This document shows positions 43,309 through 54,100 of a stretch of 64,000 nt of DNA, piece by piece. The DNA comes from Phormidium tenue FACHB-1052 (GTDB taxonomy: Bacteria; Cyanobacteriota; Cyanobacteriia; Phormidesmidales; Phormidesmidaceae). The stretch covers positions 124,001 through 188,000 of the forward strand of contig NZ_JACJQN010000013.1 of the NCBI RefSeq assembly GCF_014696675.1. Direction: 5' to 3'. The position numbers and the translations under genes are program-made. Below the pieces are notes generated by a model that was given only the letters and a program-made list of their open reading frames with translations, was not told the origin of the DNA and searched no databases. Each line of letters opens with the position of its first letter. Position 1 is the stretch's first letter.

Positions 43309-44889
43309 TCAATGCTGCTCCTGCAATTCTCTGGAGCGCTGGATTAGGGGGGCCACGGGTTCAGCCTGGAGCTGGTGGGTGATGCGCTCGCGGGCCAGGG
43401 CGCGGTACTCCCAGAAGTGCTCTCCGGCGGCGCACAGGCCCAGATACATGTTGAGTAGCTGGGGCTTGCGCCTCACCATCGTCCAGAGCTGACGCCAAAA
43501 CTGGCCCCGTAGCTCGGGGCGGCGCAGGCCCTGGTGCCAGACTACCTGGGCCACCAGCCGCAGCCCACGCCCCAGCGGAAACTGCATCGTCTGCCCTCGC
43601 CCCTGCACCGTGCGAATCTTGAGGCACTGCTCCATAGAGCGTCTGAGATAGTTGCTCGGCTCGTAGAGCGTCCAAAAGCCTTCGACATATTCGCGGGCAA
43701 TGTCGGTCACAGGACGAGTGGGCACAAAGTTCATCAGCGTGTTTTGGTCGCCGGTAGCGTTGTCGATGCTCTCCATCAGGCGCTCTTCTTTTTTTAGCCG
43801 CTCCCAGAGGGCGGTGTTGGGCAGCGCTTGCAGCAGCCCCAGCATGGGTTGAGGAATGCTGGTCTCTTCGATAAAGGCCTGGATGCGATCGCCCGCCCCA
43901 GCCCGCTCACCGTCGAACCCGAGAATGAACCCGGCGTAGATCAACATTCCAGCGTCATTGATTTTGGTGCAGGCTTCCACCAGCGGGTTGCGGGTGTTTT
44001 GCACCTTGCGCGTGGTGGCCAGACTGTCCTGGTCGGGGGTTTCGATGCCCAAAAACACAGCGTAGAACCCTGCCTCGCTCATGAGCTGGAGCATCTCGTC
44101 ATCCTCGGCCAAATTCACCGAGGCCTCGGTCATAAAGGTAAACGGGTAGTTGTGCGCCTGCATCCAGGGAATCAGCTCCCGCAGAAACAGCTTGACGTTG
44201 CGCTGGTTGCCGATGAAGTTGTCGTCCACAATAAATAGCGAGCCGCGCCAGCCCAGATCGTAGAGCGCTTGCAGTTCGGCCAGGGCCTGGTGGGGAGCTT
44301 TGGTGCGCGGCTTGCGACCATAGAGCGAAATAATGTCGCAAAACTCGCAGTTAAACGGGCACCCCCGCGAAAACTGCATCGCCATCATAAAGTACTGATC
44401 CCGCTCTAGCAGGTCGTAGCGGGGCATAGGGCTGTGGGTGACATCGGGCTTGTCGATCGAGCGAAAGGTGCCTTCGGTTTCGCCGCGCTCCAGCGCCTCT
44501 AGAAACAAGGGCACGGTCATTTCCCCTTCGTCGAGCACAAGAAAATCAGCTCCAAAGGCCAGGGCATCCTGGGGCACCGAGGTGGGGTAGGGGCCGCCCA
44601 CCGCCACGGGTTTACCCAAGCGCTTGGCCTGTTGAATCAGTCCCTGAAAATCGGGCTTCTGCACCAACATAGCCGAGAGAATAACGATGTCACACCAGGC
44701 CCAGTCGGCTTCGGTTTCGGCGGTGACGTTGCGATCGCAGAACCGAATCTCCCACTCAGCAGGCAGCAGCGCCGCCACGGTGATGATCCCCAGGGGCGGT
44801 ATCACGGCCTTGAGACCCGCGATCGCCATGAAGCGATCGTAGGACCAAAACGATTGGGGAAATTTGGGGTAAAGAAGAAGTGCTTTCAT
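43309..44889 (-). CDS. B12-binding radical SAM protein (DUF4070-type)
   Basis: 526 residues. The N-terminal cobalamin-binding-like domain (LLLYPKFPQSFWSYDRF...VAVGGPYPTSVPQDALAFGADFLVLDEGE) is followed by the radical SAM core with QFSRGCPFNCEFCDIISLYGR (CxxxCxxC), SLFIVDDNFIGN and GIETPDQDSL, and a DUF4070-like C-terminus. Related enzymes include the hopanoid C-2 methylase HpnP and many uncharacterised cyanobacterial methylases or tailoring enzymes. No hopanoid gene is adjacent, so HpnP identity is not claimed. An alternative role is modification of an envelope lipid or a natural product. Confidence 0.85.
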   Translation of the reverse strand: MKALLLYPKFPQSFWSYDRFMAIAGLKAVIPPLGIITVAALLPAEWEIRFCDRNVTAETEADWAWCDIVILSAMLVQKPDFQGLIQQAKRLGKPVAVGGPYPTSVPQDALAFGADFLVLDEGEMTVPLFLEALERGETEGTFRSIDKPDVTHSPMPRYDLLERDQYFMMAMQFSRGCPFNCEFCDIISLYGRKPRTKAPHQALAELQALYDLGWRGSLFIVDDNFIGNQRNVKLFLRELIPWMQAHNYPFTFMTEASVNLAEDDEMLQLMSEAGFYAVFLGIETPDQDSLATTRKVQNTRNPLVEACTKINDAGMLIYAGFILGFDGERAGAGDRIQAFIEETSIPQPMLGLLQALPNTALWERLKKEERLMESIDNATGDQNTLMNFVPTRPVTDIAREYVEGFWTLYEPSNYLRRSMEQCLKIRTVQGRGQTMQFPLGRGLRLVAQVVWHQGLRRPELRGQFWRQLWTMVRRKPQLLNMYLGLCAAGEHFWEYRALARERITHQLQAEPVAPLIQRSRELQEQH

Positions 44890-45625
44890 AAATCCCGTCG
44901 GTAATTTGAGTTGACTCTGAAATCCGTGGGAATATATTTTTTTCTGGCCAAGATGGCAGCTAAAGCAACAAAACTAGCCATTGCCCACCGCAATGACTGT
45001 TTCTGATACAAAGTCTTCAGTATTCAGGGAATACTCAAACAATTCACCCCTCTGGGGAGAGAATTAGCGAATTGTTGGAGCAAAATCAATGACTACAGAT
45101 GGGCGATTAGTTCAAAACCATGGAATAAACGGGCTGATCAAAAATCAGAGGCATGGCTGAATTGAGGCGTGAATTTGTAAACGCCCTAGACCCTACAGAC
45201 CCGCTTGATTTTCACCCCGCGCAGCCCGCCCAAGTGCATGATTTAGAAACGTTGAAAACTCTAGATCCCTTCAAAACTGAATCTGGGGGCAAATTATACT
45301 TGCATTGAGCAATACCAAAGGAGACCCAAAACGAAAAGCCCATTACGACAATTTAGCTGGGCTGTTTTAAAGACTGGGATAATAGCAGTTGAGAACCCTG
45401 AACAAAGCCAAGCAGTTTGCTTGAATAAGTCAATAACTAACAGCCTGTCCAGATTCTGGGGTCAGTATAGGTCTACCTTTGATCAATTGAACACGAAAAG
45501 TAAACTATTAGTTACATCTCTCATTTTTTGTACAACATTTGACCGTTGCTAAGCGATCGCCTAGGAACGGTACCGGATACGACCAGATGCACCCGCTCTC
45601 TGCCCCTAAGGGGCCGTTCTGCAAT
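44890..45625. other. Long intergenic region with one doubtful 51-codon frame
   Basis: About 735 nt between the divergent-side promoter of the radical SAM gene and the 3' end of the TPR protein gene. It is AT-richer than the flanks. The only frame of note is 45153-45308 (plus), encoding MAELRREFVNALDPTDPLDF and about 30 further residues, without a clear ribosome site. No known RNA motif was recognised. It may be a decayed gene remnant. Confidence 0.35.
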
Positions 45626-48490
45626 CTATTTTTCCACCAGCTCGCGGAACCAGTTGTCGCTCCACAGTTCGTCAAAGGCAGGCTCGGTGCGGGCTTCTTC
45701 GCGGTAGTCGGGGTCGAGGCGCACCGCCTGCTGTAGCGCCTCCATGGCGTTGTCGAACTGACGCTGGAGGGCATAACAGAGGGCCTTGTGGTAGTGGGCC
45801 TTGGGGTAGTCGGGGTCGAGGGCGATCGCCTTGTCAAAGCTCTTGATCGCATCCTCGTCGCGGCCCAGCTTCACCAGGGCCAGGCCCCGGTTGTCCCAGC
45901 CCTTGGGGGCGTCGGGGTTAAAGCGGGTGGCCTTGTCAAAACTGGCCAGGGCGTCGTCGTAGCGCTCTAGCTCAATTAACGAGAGGCCCCGGTTGAGCCA
46001 GGCGATCGCATCGTTGGCCTGGTACTCCACCGCTTTGTCGAAGGAGTTAAACGCTTCCTCATGCTGCTGCAAAATGCCATAAGACACACCCCGATTGACC
46101 CAGGCTTCGTGGTACTCGGGGTGAATCTCCAGCGCCCGGTCAAAAGCGGCGATTGCGTCTTCGCGGCGCTTGAGGCGGCTGAGCACCATGCCCCGGTTGA
46201 GCCAGGCTTTGGCATCATCGGGGGTGATCTCGGTGAGCCGGTCAAACACCGTCAGGGCGTCCTCGTGGCGGCGCAGCTCGCGCAAAATCAGCCCCTTTTG
46301 CATCAGCGCGACCGTATGCTTAGGCTCTAGCTCCAGGGCATGGTCGAGGGAAGCGATCGCCCCCTCCATCTGCTCCAGCGCTTGCTGGGCTGTGGCCCGG
46401 TTGAGCCACACCTGGGTATTGACCGGCTGAATGTCGAGGGCTTTGTCGTACTCGGCCACCGCCAGGGCGTAGTCACCGTCCGCCAGGTAGCGATCGCCCC
46501 GACCAATGTATTCATCGGCGGTAAGAAACAGCTGGGGCCGGTTGGTCTCCAGCCGGGTAAGCTTGTCGGTAATCGTCTCGAACTGCTGCCGCGCCTCGCT
46601 CATGAACGAGTCGGCCAGGTACTGGGGCGACACTTCGCCCAGGCGGCGCATAATGTCGTCCTTCTGATGCTGGGCCTCGGCCTGAATCGCTTCCAGCCGC
46701 ACCCGATAGCTCTGCTGCAAGTCTCCCAGGCGGCCCAGGGTGACCTCGCGCCCGGCCTCAATGTCGGCCTCCAATCGGGCAAATCGCTCCGCCATTTCGG
46801 CCATCAGCCCGTCGAGCTGGGTGCGAGCCGCCGCCTCGCGCTCGGCGGTATTGGTGCCCAGGGTAGCCAGATCTTCGCTGAGGCGGGCGTCGAAGGTATC
46901 GATTTTGTCGAGGACGCGATCGCGGCGGGTAAAGATCGACCCGCGCACCTGATTGAGCTGCTCGGTAAAGGCCGCTTCCATGGCCCGCAGACCGTCGAGC
47001 ACCTGGAGCTGCTGCTCGCCCGCCGCCTCTTGCAGCACCCGCACCTGCTGGCGAAAGGCGTTGGCGGTGCCCTCCACCTCGGCCAGTAAGGTGGAACGCT
47101 GGATCTCAGCCTCGGTGGCCATCTGGCTGAGCTGCCCCTGCAAGGTTTGGGCCGTGCGCTGAAAGTCGTCGAGGGTGTTTTGCTGGCGGGCATCCACCTC
47201 GGTGCGCACATCGGCAAACCGGGCCAGGGCCTCATCCGCCGCCCGGCGCAGGTCGCCCAGCAGCATGTCCTGCTGCTTCTCAATGTCAATCTTCAGACCG
47301 CCAAACTGAGCGAGGAACTCATCGGCCTGGCGGCGCAGATCAGCCAAAATGCGGCTGCGCTGGCCGTCTACCTCGCCACGCAGGTTGGCAAACCGCGAGG
47401 TAAATTCGTCGATGGAGCGCTGAATGGTTTGCAGCGCCAGGTCGCGCTCGCCCAGGGCACTAACTTGCAGATCACCGAGCTGACGGCTGATCTCCTCGGT
47501 CTGGGTTTGCAGACGGGTAAGGCTGCCCTGGCGCAGCGCCTCCAGAGCCTCGGCGATGGCGGCGGCCTGGCGCTCGACCTGGTCGCTGGCCTGGGTGGTG
47601 AGCTGCTGGCGCAGATCGGCAAGGGCCACCATGGCGCGATCGCGCTCTTCCTGCATCGCCAGCGTCATCGTGCCCATCTGGTCGGCAAAGCTGGTTTCGG
47701 CGTTGCCGATCTTTTGCAGCACCGCATCCTGATGCACTTCCACATCGCTACGCAGACGGTTCACGTCGCGCAAAAAGCCGGTCTGATTTTCTTCTAACGT
47801 GCGAAACACCACGTCACGCTGGAGCTGGGTGTCTTTACGCAGGGTGGTGATCTCATTATCGGCGGTGGCCCGCAGTCCGGTGAGGTGGCCGACAAAGTTG
47901 GCTTCGGTAGACTCTAGCTTTACCTGAAGATCGCTCAGGGTCGATTGCCAATCGTTGATGGTGCGGGCTTTGAACTCCGCCAGATCATCCACCAGGCGGT
48001 TGAGCACTTGTTTTTTGGTCACCGCTTCTTCTTGGAAGCGATCGGTGCGGCTGTCTAGCTCAGAAGCCCGCTCCTTGGCCTGAGCCAGAATGTAGTCGAG
48101 GTCGCGGGTGGCGGTTTGAATCTTGGTTTCTAAATCGGTGATGTCGTTGATCTGGTTGCGCACCACCACCGAAACTTCTTGAATCACCGATCGCCGCATC
48201 AGCCACAGCATCACCACACCAACGCTGAGCAGCAGCAGCAGAGTGCCCAACATGACAAAAAATAGAGTGGTGGCGCGGCGAAAGGCCAGATCGGCCTCGG
48301 TGCTCAGCCGCTCTAGCTCGGCGGTGGTCGCCGTCTGGGCCAGCAGCACCGGTTCCGAGGCTTGAATTACGGTTTGAGGACTATCCTGCGCCATGGCAGG
48401 CCGCACCGCCCCACCGCCGCTGATTAACATCAGCACCAGCAGCAACAGGGGGCGGGGAACATCGGCCAGGGAACGCATGGGCTGCCTCAT
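45626..48490 (-). CDS. Membrane-anchored coiled-coil protein with C-terminal TPR repeats
   Basis: 954 residues. A signal-like segment (PLLLLVLMLISGGGAVRPAMAQ) is followed by one transmembrane helix near residue 80 (TLFFVMLGTLLLLLSVGVVMLWL). About 550 residues of heptad-rich coiled coil follow, with repeated Arg/Gln/Asp-Leu blocks (QTIQRSIDEFTSRFANLRGEV and similar). From about residue 665 there are eight or more tandem TPR-type repeats (AVAEYDKALDIQP, AIASLDHALELEP, AIAAFDRALEIHP, AVEYQANDAIAWLNRG). The architecture suggests a membrane-tethered scaffold; partner and function are unknown. The coiled coil's reverse strand contains several long shadow frames. Confidence 0.8.
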   Translation of the reverse strand: MRQPMRSLADVPRPLLLLVLMLISGGGAVRPAMAQDSPQTVIQASEPVLLAQTATTAELERLSTEADLAFRRATTLFFVMLGTLLLLLSVGVVMLWLMRRSVIQEVSVVVRNQINDITDLETKIQTATRDLDYILAQAKERASELDSRTDRFQEEAVTKKQVLNRLVDDLAEFKARTINDWQSTLSDLQVKLESTEANFVGHLTGLRATADNEITTLRKDTQLQRDVVFRTLEENQTGFLRDVNRLRSDVEVHQDAVLQKIGNAETSFADQMGTMTLAMQEERDRAMVALADLRQQLTTQASDQVERQAAAIAEALEALRQGSLTRLQTQTEEISRQLGDLQVSALGERDLALQTIQRSIDEFTSRFANLRGEVDGQRSRILADLRRQADEFLAQFGGLKIDIEKQQDMLLGDLRRAADEALARFADVRTEVDARQQNTLDDFQRTAQTLQGQLSQMATEAEIQRSTLLAEVEGTANAFRQQVRVLQEAAGEQQLQVLDGLRAMEAAFTEQLNQVRGSIFTRRDRVLDKIDTFDARLSEDLATLGTNTAEREAAARTQLDGLMAEMAERFARLEADIEAGREVTLGRLGDLQQSYRVRLEAIQAEAQHQKDDIMRRLGEVSPQYLADSFMSEARQQFETITDKLTRLETNRPQLFLTADEYIGRGDRYLADGDYALAVAEYDKALDIQPVNTQVWLNRATAQQALEQMEGAIASLDHALELEPKHTVALMQKGLILRELRRHEDALTVFDRLTEITPDDAKAWLNRGMVLSRLKRREDAIAAFDRALEIHPEYHEAWVNRGVSYGILQQHEEAFNSFDKAVEYQANDAIAWLNRGLSLIELERYDDALASFDKATRFNPDAPKGWDNRGLALVKLGRDEDAIKSFDKAIALDPDYPKAHYHKALCYALQRQFDNAMEALQQAVRLDPDYREEARTEPAFDELWSDNWFRELVEK

Positions 48491-48595
48491 CAGGACTTTC
48501 CTAATGGAATAGGACTAGGATACCTGATACTTCAAAGGGTTAGGGCAGGGGCCAGCAACATTTGGCCGGGGGTTTACCGGCCTCTACTGACCTTG

Positions 48596-49129
48596 CTAAC
48601 GGCCATAGTTGTAGCCGTTGGGCAAAATTGTGGTGCTGTCGCAGCGGCTCTCGACCAGATCAGCCCCCGTCGCCCGAAATAGGTTACACCGGCTAAGGTT
48701 GGCTCCTTTGAGGTTAGCGCCCTCTAGCTTGGCGGCGCTGAGGTTCGCCCCCTCCAGGTTGGTAGCGCTGAGGTTAGCCCCGCGTAGATCGGCCCCGCTG
48801 AGGTTGGCCCCGTCCAGATTGGCTTCATGCAAATTGGCCCCCCGCAGGTCGGCCCGGCCCAGGTCGGCTCCGGTCAGCAGAGCAGCTTGCAGGTCGGCCC
48901 CGTAGAGGTTGACATCGCCCAAATGGGCTTTGATTAGGCTCGCACCCCCCAGCTTCGCCCCGCTGAGGTTGCCGTAGGGAATGTAGCTCTCGTCTAGGCA
49001 GCTACCCTGCAAATCGATCTGACGCAAATCTACCTCGAACAGTTCAGCCCCGGTCAAATCGATCGCTGCAAAGCATCGCTGACCGTTTTGATATGCCGCT
49101 AGCAGGGCATCTTTTGTAAGTCGATCCAT
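48596..49129 (-). CDS. Pentapeptide repeat protein
   Basis: About 177 residues from MDRLTKDALLAAYQNGQRCF (49129); the frame also allows an ATG at 49174. From about residue 25 the chain is a run of A(D/N)LxG pentapeptides (LTGAELFEVDLRQIDL, GADLQAALLTGADLGRADL, GANLSATNLEGANLSAAKL) that form a right-handed quadrilateral beta-helix. The N-terminal helix before the repeats is the usual cyanobacterial arrangement. It is cytoplasmic or lumenal, of unknown function. The single-Cys cap (NLSRCNLF) and VESRCDSTT near the end may pair. Confidence 0.88.
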   Translation of the reverse strand: MDRLTKDALLAAYQNGQRCFAAIDLTGAELFEVDLRQIDLQGSCLDESYIPYGNLSGAKLGGASLIKAHLGDVNLYGADLQAALLTGADLGRADLRGANLHEANLDGANLSGADLRGANLSATNLEGANLSAAKLEGANLKGANLSRCNLFRATGADLVESRCDSTTILPNGYNYGR

Positions 49130-49487
49130 CACTATTGCTGAAACCAGGCCGCGAGCCTGAGTATTTGTGCTCAACTAAACGTCACCTGCCAATGTATACG
49201 TTTACGTTTCGCAACATGAGCGCGTTAAGCTTCTCTTCAGGTTTTTGGCGCTGCGATTGGTTAGGGACCAGTCTTGCCCTTTAATCTTTCCCCAGGGGAT
49301 ACCTATTCACCCGGCACTCAGCACCGGGCCACGCCTCGCTACCCGTAGTCAAACCGCTCAGCCAAAAGAGTCGGCGGCGGAACGCTCCCCATGCTTTTCC
49401 TGTAGGCTACACTGATCACACCTGCCCGGCGCGGCCCGCGATGGCCCTTTGGGTCGGCCTGTGATCATCGCCCCCTCCCCTCCGGCC
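49130..49487. other. Intergenic region between divergent genes, no gene seen
   Basis: It separates the pentapeptide protein (minus) and the SagB-type protein (plus). It holds no convincing ORF, hairpin or riboswitch. The promoter of each gene presumably lies here. Confidence 0.35.
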
Positions 49488-51035
49488 ATGCCCGACGCCC
49501 TGGTTTCCATCGCCCAGCACTACCACAGCCGTACCAAGTACGACCCTGACACCCTCAAGTCGAAGGCGCGGCCCCTCGACTACAGCCGCCAGCCGACTCC
49601 CTTTAAAACCTACCGGGTGGGGGCCGAGATTGACCTCAAGCCCTACATAGATGAGAGCAACCCGCCGGAGCCAGACAGTGAGCGGCTTGACTGGATGCGG
49701 CTGTCGCGGCTGCTGATCAACGCCTACGGGCTGACGGCCAAGTTTCCCACCGATACGGGGCAGACGTTTTATCTGCGATCGGCCCCCTCGGCGGGGGGGC
49801 TGTATCCGGCGGAGATCTATATTATTTCGCGCGGAACTCGGCTGCTGCCAGCGGGGCTCTACAACTATCAAGCCCGCAGCCACAGCCTCTGGCGTTACTG
49901 GGATGATCACGGCTGGCAGCATCTACAGCGGGCCTGCTTTTGGCACCCGGCCCTGGAGTCTACCCATTTGGCCCTGGTGGTGACGGGGGTATTTTATCGC
50001 TCGGCCTGGCGCTACCAAGATCGGGCCTACCGCCGCATTTGCCTCGACGTGGGCCATGTTTTGGGCAATCTGGAGTTGGCTTGCGCTCTGGTTGACTATC
50101 GCCCCCACCTGGTGGCCAGCTTTGCTGACCAGGCCGTAGCTGAGCTGCTCTATATCGACGCCACCCAGGAAGGGGCGTTGGCGGTGCTGCCTTTGGCCGA
50201 CTTGCTGATGGTGGAGCAAAATTTGCCCTGTGCCCAGGTGGCCTTTGCCACGTCGCCCCAGACCCAGTTCCCAGCGGTACCCGATGGGGAGTTGCTAAGT
50301 TACTTTCACCAGGCGACCGCCATTGCGTCCACGGCAGATGTCCCCCCGTGGGCGATGCGCCCCACGGGCGACACGCCCCAGCCCGCTGACACCCTCGAAG
50401 ATAAGTACAACCTGCCCTTTGGGCTGCGGGTGCCCACGACGACCGCCCCGATCGCCTGGGGTCCCCATCTCGAAGAGCTAGAGATAACGCTGTTTAAGCG
50501 GCGATCGACCCGGCGCTACACGGGTGGGGCAATTTCCCTAGAGGCGCTGAGGTTATTGCTCGACTTTACTTACCAGCCCCACCACTACTGCAACCAAGGG
50601 TTTGACCCCGACCCCGACTACTGCGATCGCGCCCTGGTGCATACCTTCGTAGTGGCCTGCGGGGTCGAGGGGCTTGACGACGGCTGCTACTACTACGCTC
50701 CCCGCAGCGAAGAGCTGCGCCAGGTGCGCTTTAAAAACTTTCGCCGTGAGCTGCACTACCTCTGTCTGGGGCAAGAGCTGGGCCGCGATGCCGCTGCCGT
50801 GGTGTTTCACACTGCCGATCTAGCGGGGGCGGTAGCAGCCTACGGCGATCGCGTCTATCGCTACCTGCACCTCGATGCCGGGCATTTGGGCCAGCGGCTC
50901 AATCTGGCCGCCGTTCGCCTGGGGCTGGGGGTGAGCGGCATCGGCGGCTTTTTCGACGACCAGGTCAACGAGGTGCTGGGCATCCCGCCCGACGAAGCGG
51001 TGATTTATGTGACGACTCTAGGCCAGCCCGGATAG
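49488..51035 (+). CDS. SagB-type double nitroreductase/dehydrogenase
   Basis: About 515 residues from MPDALVSIAQHYHSRTKYDP (49488); TTG 49449 and GTG 49461 lie further upstream. Two tandem FMN nitroreductase-like domains: the first has RSAPSAGGLYPAEIYIISRG and ALVVTGVFYRSAWRYQDRAYRRICLDVGHVLGNL, and the second has FKRRSTRRYTGGAISLEALRLLLDFTYQPH and RYLHLDAGHLGQRLNLAAVRLGLGVSGIGGFFDDQ. This layout is that of SagB/ThcOx-family dehydrogenases, which oxidise azolines in ribosomal peptide maturation or act on unknown substrates. No cyclodehydratase or precursor peptide is adjacent, so a RiPP role is unproven. Confidence 0.85.
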   Translation: MPDALVSIAQHYHSRTKYDPDTLKSKARPLDYSRQPTPFKTYRVGAEIDLKPYIDESNPPEPDSERLDWMRLSRLLINAYGLTAKFPTDTGQTFYLRSAPSAGGLYPAEIYIISRGTRLLPAGLYNYQARSHSLWRYWDDHGWQHLQRACFWHPALESTHLALVVTGVFYRSAWRYQDRAYRRICLDVGHVLGNLELACALVDYRPHLVASFADQAVAELLYIDATQEGALAVLPLADLLMVEQNLPCAQVAFATSPQTQFPAVPDGELLSYFHQATAIASTADVPPWAMRPTGDTPQPADTLEDKYNLPFGLRVPTTTAPIAWGPHLEELEITLFKRRSTRRYTGGAISLEALRLLLDFTYQPHHYCNQGFDPDPDYCDRALVHTFVVACGVEGLDDGCYYYAPRSEELRQVRFKNFRRELHYLCLGQELGRDAAAVVFHTADLAGAVAAYGDRVYRYLHLDAGHLGQRLNLAAVRLGLGVSGIGGFFDDQVNEVLGIPPDEAVIYVTTLGQPG

Positions 51036-51108
51036 CTAGGGTTAGGCTAAACAGTAGATTGTCGCCCCCAGGGTTGATTGCTCCTCTGCTCAGTGGTGGT
51101 GTTGCGCT

Positions 51109-54100
51109 ATGGCTCAGCTTCAGTCTCGCCCCCCAATTACAGACGGCCCTCGGCACCAGGCAGCGCCGCATGAGCCAGTGAGCCTGCTGCTGCTGGTAGC
51201 GGATGGAGCTGATCGCACCCGGTTTAACCCGCCTGGGGCGATCGCTCCGCCCACCCCTGTCCTGGGCGAGGCGGCTACCCTCGCTCAAGCCCTAGACCTG
51301 TGGCTCACGGGCAGGGCAGACTGGGTCGTTTTAGACTTAGCCTGGGCCGAAGGCAGCGGGCTAGCTTTTTTGAGCACCCTGGGCGAAGGCCAGCAGCGCC
51401 CCCTGCCGGTGATCGTGCTGATTGGGCCTGGGCAGGAGCGCGCCGCCCTAGAGGCGATGAAACTCGGAGCCGCTGACTACCTCTTTGCAGAGGACTTTAC
51501 CCCTGAAGATCTCTGGGCCAAGTTGAAGAAAGCTGGTTTAGGTGCGGAGCCAGCGATCGCGGCTTCCCCCGATAACGCTCGCCAGCACTATCAAAATCTG
51601 GTCGAAAATTCTCCCGATATTATTGAGCGGTTTGACCGCAGCCTGCGCCATCTCTACGTCAGCCCAGCGCTGAGCAAGGTTTTGGGCATTGATGCGACCG
51701 CCTTTGTCGGCAAGACCTGCCGCGAACTTGGTCTTGACGACACCATGGTCAACGCCTGGGAAGCTGCCGCCGCTGTAGTGCTGGCCACGGGCGAGAAACA
51801 GGCCATTGAATTTACCGTTCCCACCCTGGTTGGCGGGCGGCACTTTGAGATGGCGATCGCCCCCGAGTGGTCTGAGCAAAGCCAGATCGAGTCGCTGCTG
51901 TGCATTTCGCGCGATATCAGCGATCGCGTGGTGGCCCAGCAAACCCAGCAGCGGCTGCTCACCGCCGCCCGGTTGGCCCAGCGCGAAGCCCAGGCGATGC
52001 GCGACGGTCTAGCCCGCGTGTTTGACCGCATCAACGACGGCATTATTGCCTTTGACCACGATTCGCGCTGTGTGTACCTCAACCCCAGCGGCGAGCAAAC
52101 CCTGAGGCGATCGGCGCTACAGATCCTTGGCAAACAGGTCTGGGACGAGTTCCCCGAGGCGGTGGACACCCCCATCTACCAGGTCTACCACCGCGCCATT
52201 GAGCAGCAGCAGCCCGAGTTTTTGGAATATTACTTTCCGCCCCTAGACCGCTGGTTTGAGCTGCGGCTCTACCCCGATAGCAACGGCACCACGGTCTACT
52301 TTACAGACATTAGCGATCGCAAAGCCGCCGCTGCCAGTCGCCAAAAAACCAAGCAGCTGCGCCACGAGCTAGCGCTGCTAGAACGCATCCTAGAGTCAGT
52401 TTTAGCGGGCTATTGGGATATTGATTTTGTCGCCAACACTGCTTACATGAGTCCTAGCCTCAAGCGCATGTTTGGCTACGCCGACCACGAATTGTCTGAC
52501 GCCATCGACACCTGGCAGACCCTAATTTTGCCCGAGGATTTGCCTCCTACCCTAGACAACTTTTATCAGCATATTCAGAGCCGTGGCGAGGTGCCTTACT
52601 ACAACGAAGTGCGCTATCGCCACAAAAACGGTTCGATTGTCTGGGTGATCTGCGCTGGCCAAGTGATTGCCTGGGATGACGTCGGTCATCCCCTACGGAT
52701 GGTAGGCTGCCACGTCGATATCACCCAGCTAAAGCAGACCGAAGCCCAGCTAAGAAAAAATCGAGGTCATCTCCAGGAAGCCCAACGCATTGGTAATCTG
52801 GGCAGCTGGGAGTTTGAAGTGGCCACCGATCGCATCACCTGGTCAGAGCAGGTCTACCGCATTTTTGGCCTAGACGTAGGGGCCAACCCCCTAAGTTTTG
52901 AGGCGTTGCAAAGCTACTTCCATCCAGACGATCAAACCCGCCACCGCCAGACCGTAGAGGCCACCCTAACGACTCGCCAGCCCTACGACGACGAATTTCG
53001 CATTGTGCGCGCCGATGGTAGCCAGGGCTATATCCACGCTAGGGGCGAAGCCCTGGCCGATAGCGCTGGCCAGCTCACCCACCTGACCGGCACTGTACAG
53101 GACATCAGCGATCGCAAGCACAGCGAGGCCGCGCGCCAGCGGGCCGAAACCCAGCTGCAAGATCTGTCGCTGCGGCTGTCGCTGGCCCTAGAGTCAGGCC
53201 GCATTGGCACCTGGGACTGGGATCTCCACCAGGCGGTCCACTGGGATCAGCGCATGTACGAGATTTGGGGGTTCGAAGGCCTGGGTCGAGCCGCCGTCTT
53301 CGACGACTGGGCGGTTCGTGTGCATGGCGACGACTGGCCCACCGTGGAGGCGACCATCCACCAGGCCTTGCAAGATGGCTTGCCCTACGACATCGAGTTT
53401 CGGTTTTATCGCCCTGACGGTGAACTGCGGTGGATACGCGCTGCGGCTATGGTGCAGCGATCGCCCGCCGGAGAAGCCCAGGCGATGGTGGGCATCAACT
53501 GCGACATCACCGACCAAAAGCAGGCCGAAGCCCATCTGCGCGATTTGTCCCTGCGCTTAGATTTAGCCCTAGAGTCGGGGGGACTCGGCACCTGGGAGAT
53601 GGATCTTGCGACTCTTCAGATCAACTGGGATCAGCGCATGTATGCCATCTACGGCATCCCGAATGGCAGCCAAAGTATGACCCTTGAATCCTATTGCGAC
53701 AGAGTCTACAGCGAGGATTTGGAGCGGATACACGCCACCTTTGGGCGAGCGTTGAAGGACGTCGCTCCCTCCGTTCTTGAATTTCGCATTCGTCGAGGCG
53801 ATGGTGAGCTGCGTTGGGTTCGGGGCACGGCGCTGGTGCAGTGCAACGACCAGGGTCAGCCACAGCGGATGATTGGCACCAACTCCGACATCACCGAGGC
53901 CAAGCGCGCTGAGCAGCAACTGCTGCGCACCACCACCCAGCTCGAAGCCTCTAACCGAGAGCTAGAGGCCTTTGCCTACTCGGTTTCCCACGACTTGCGC
54001 GCCCCCCTGCGGGCGATCGACGGGTTTAGCCGCGCCCTAGTCGAAGACTACGGCGACCAGTTTGGCGATGAGGGGCGAGATTATTTCGATCGCATTCGTC

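Noticed and set aside
43309..44889. Naming the B12-radical SAM gene hpnP (hopanoid C-2 methylase)
   Set aside because: The motifs fit a broad DUF4070-type family with many members, and no hopanoid gene is adjacent.
45153..45308. 51-codon frame in the long gap before the TPR gene
   Set aside because: It has no clear ribosome site, no neighbours in register and no recognisable motif; kept only as a note in the intergenic entry.
46340..47797. Two long plus-strand frames (about 249 and 216 codons) opposite the coiled-coil/TPR gene
   Set aside because: They mirror the repetitive codon pattern of the real minus-strand gene and contain no recognisable domain or ribosome site.
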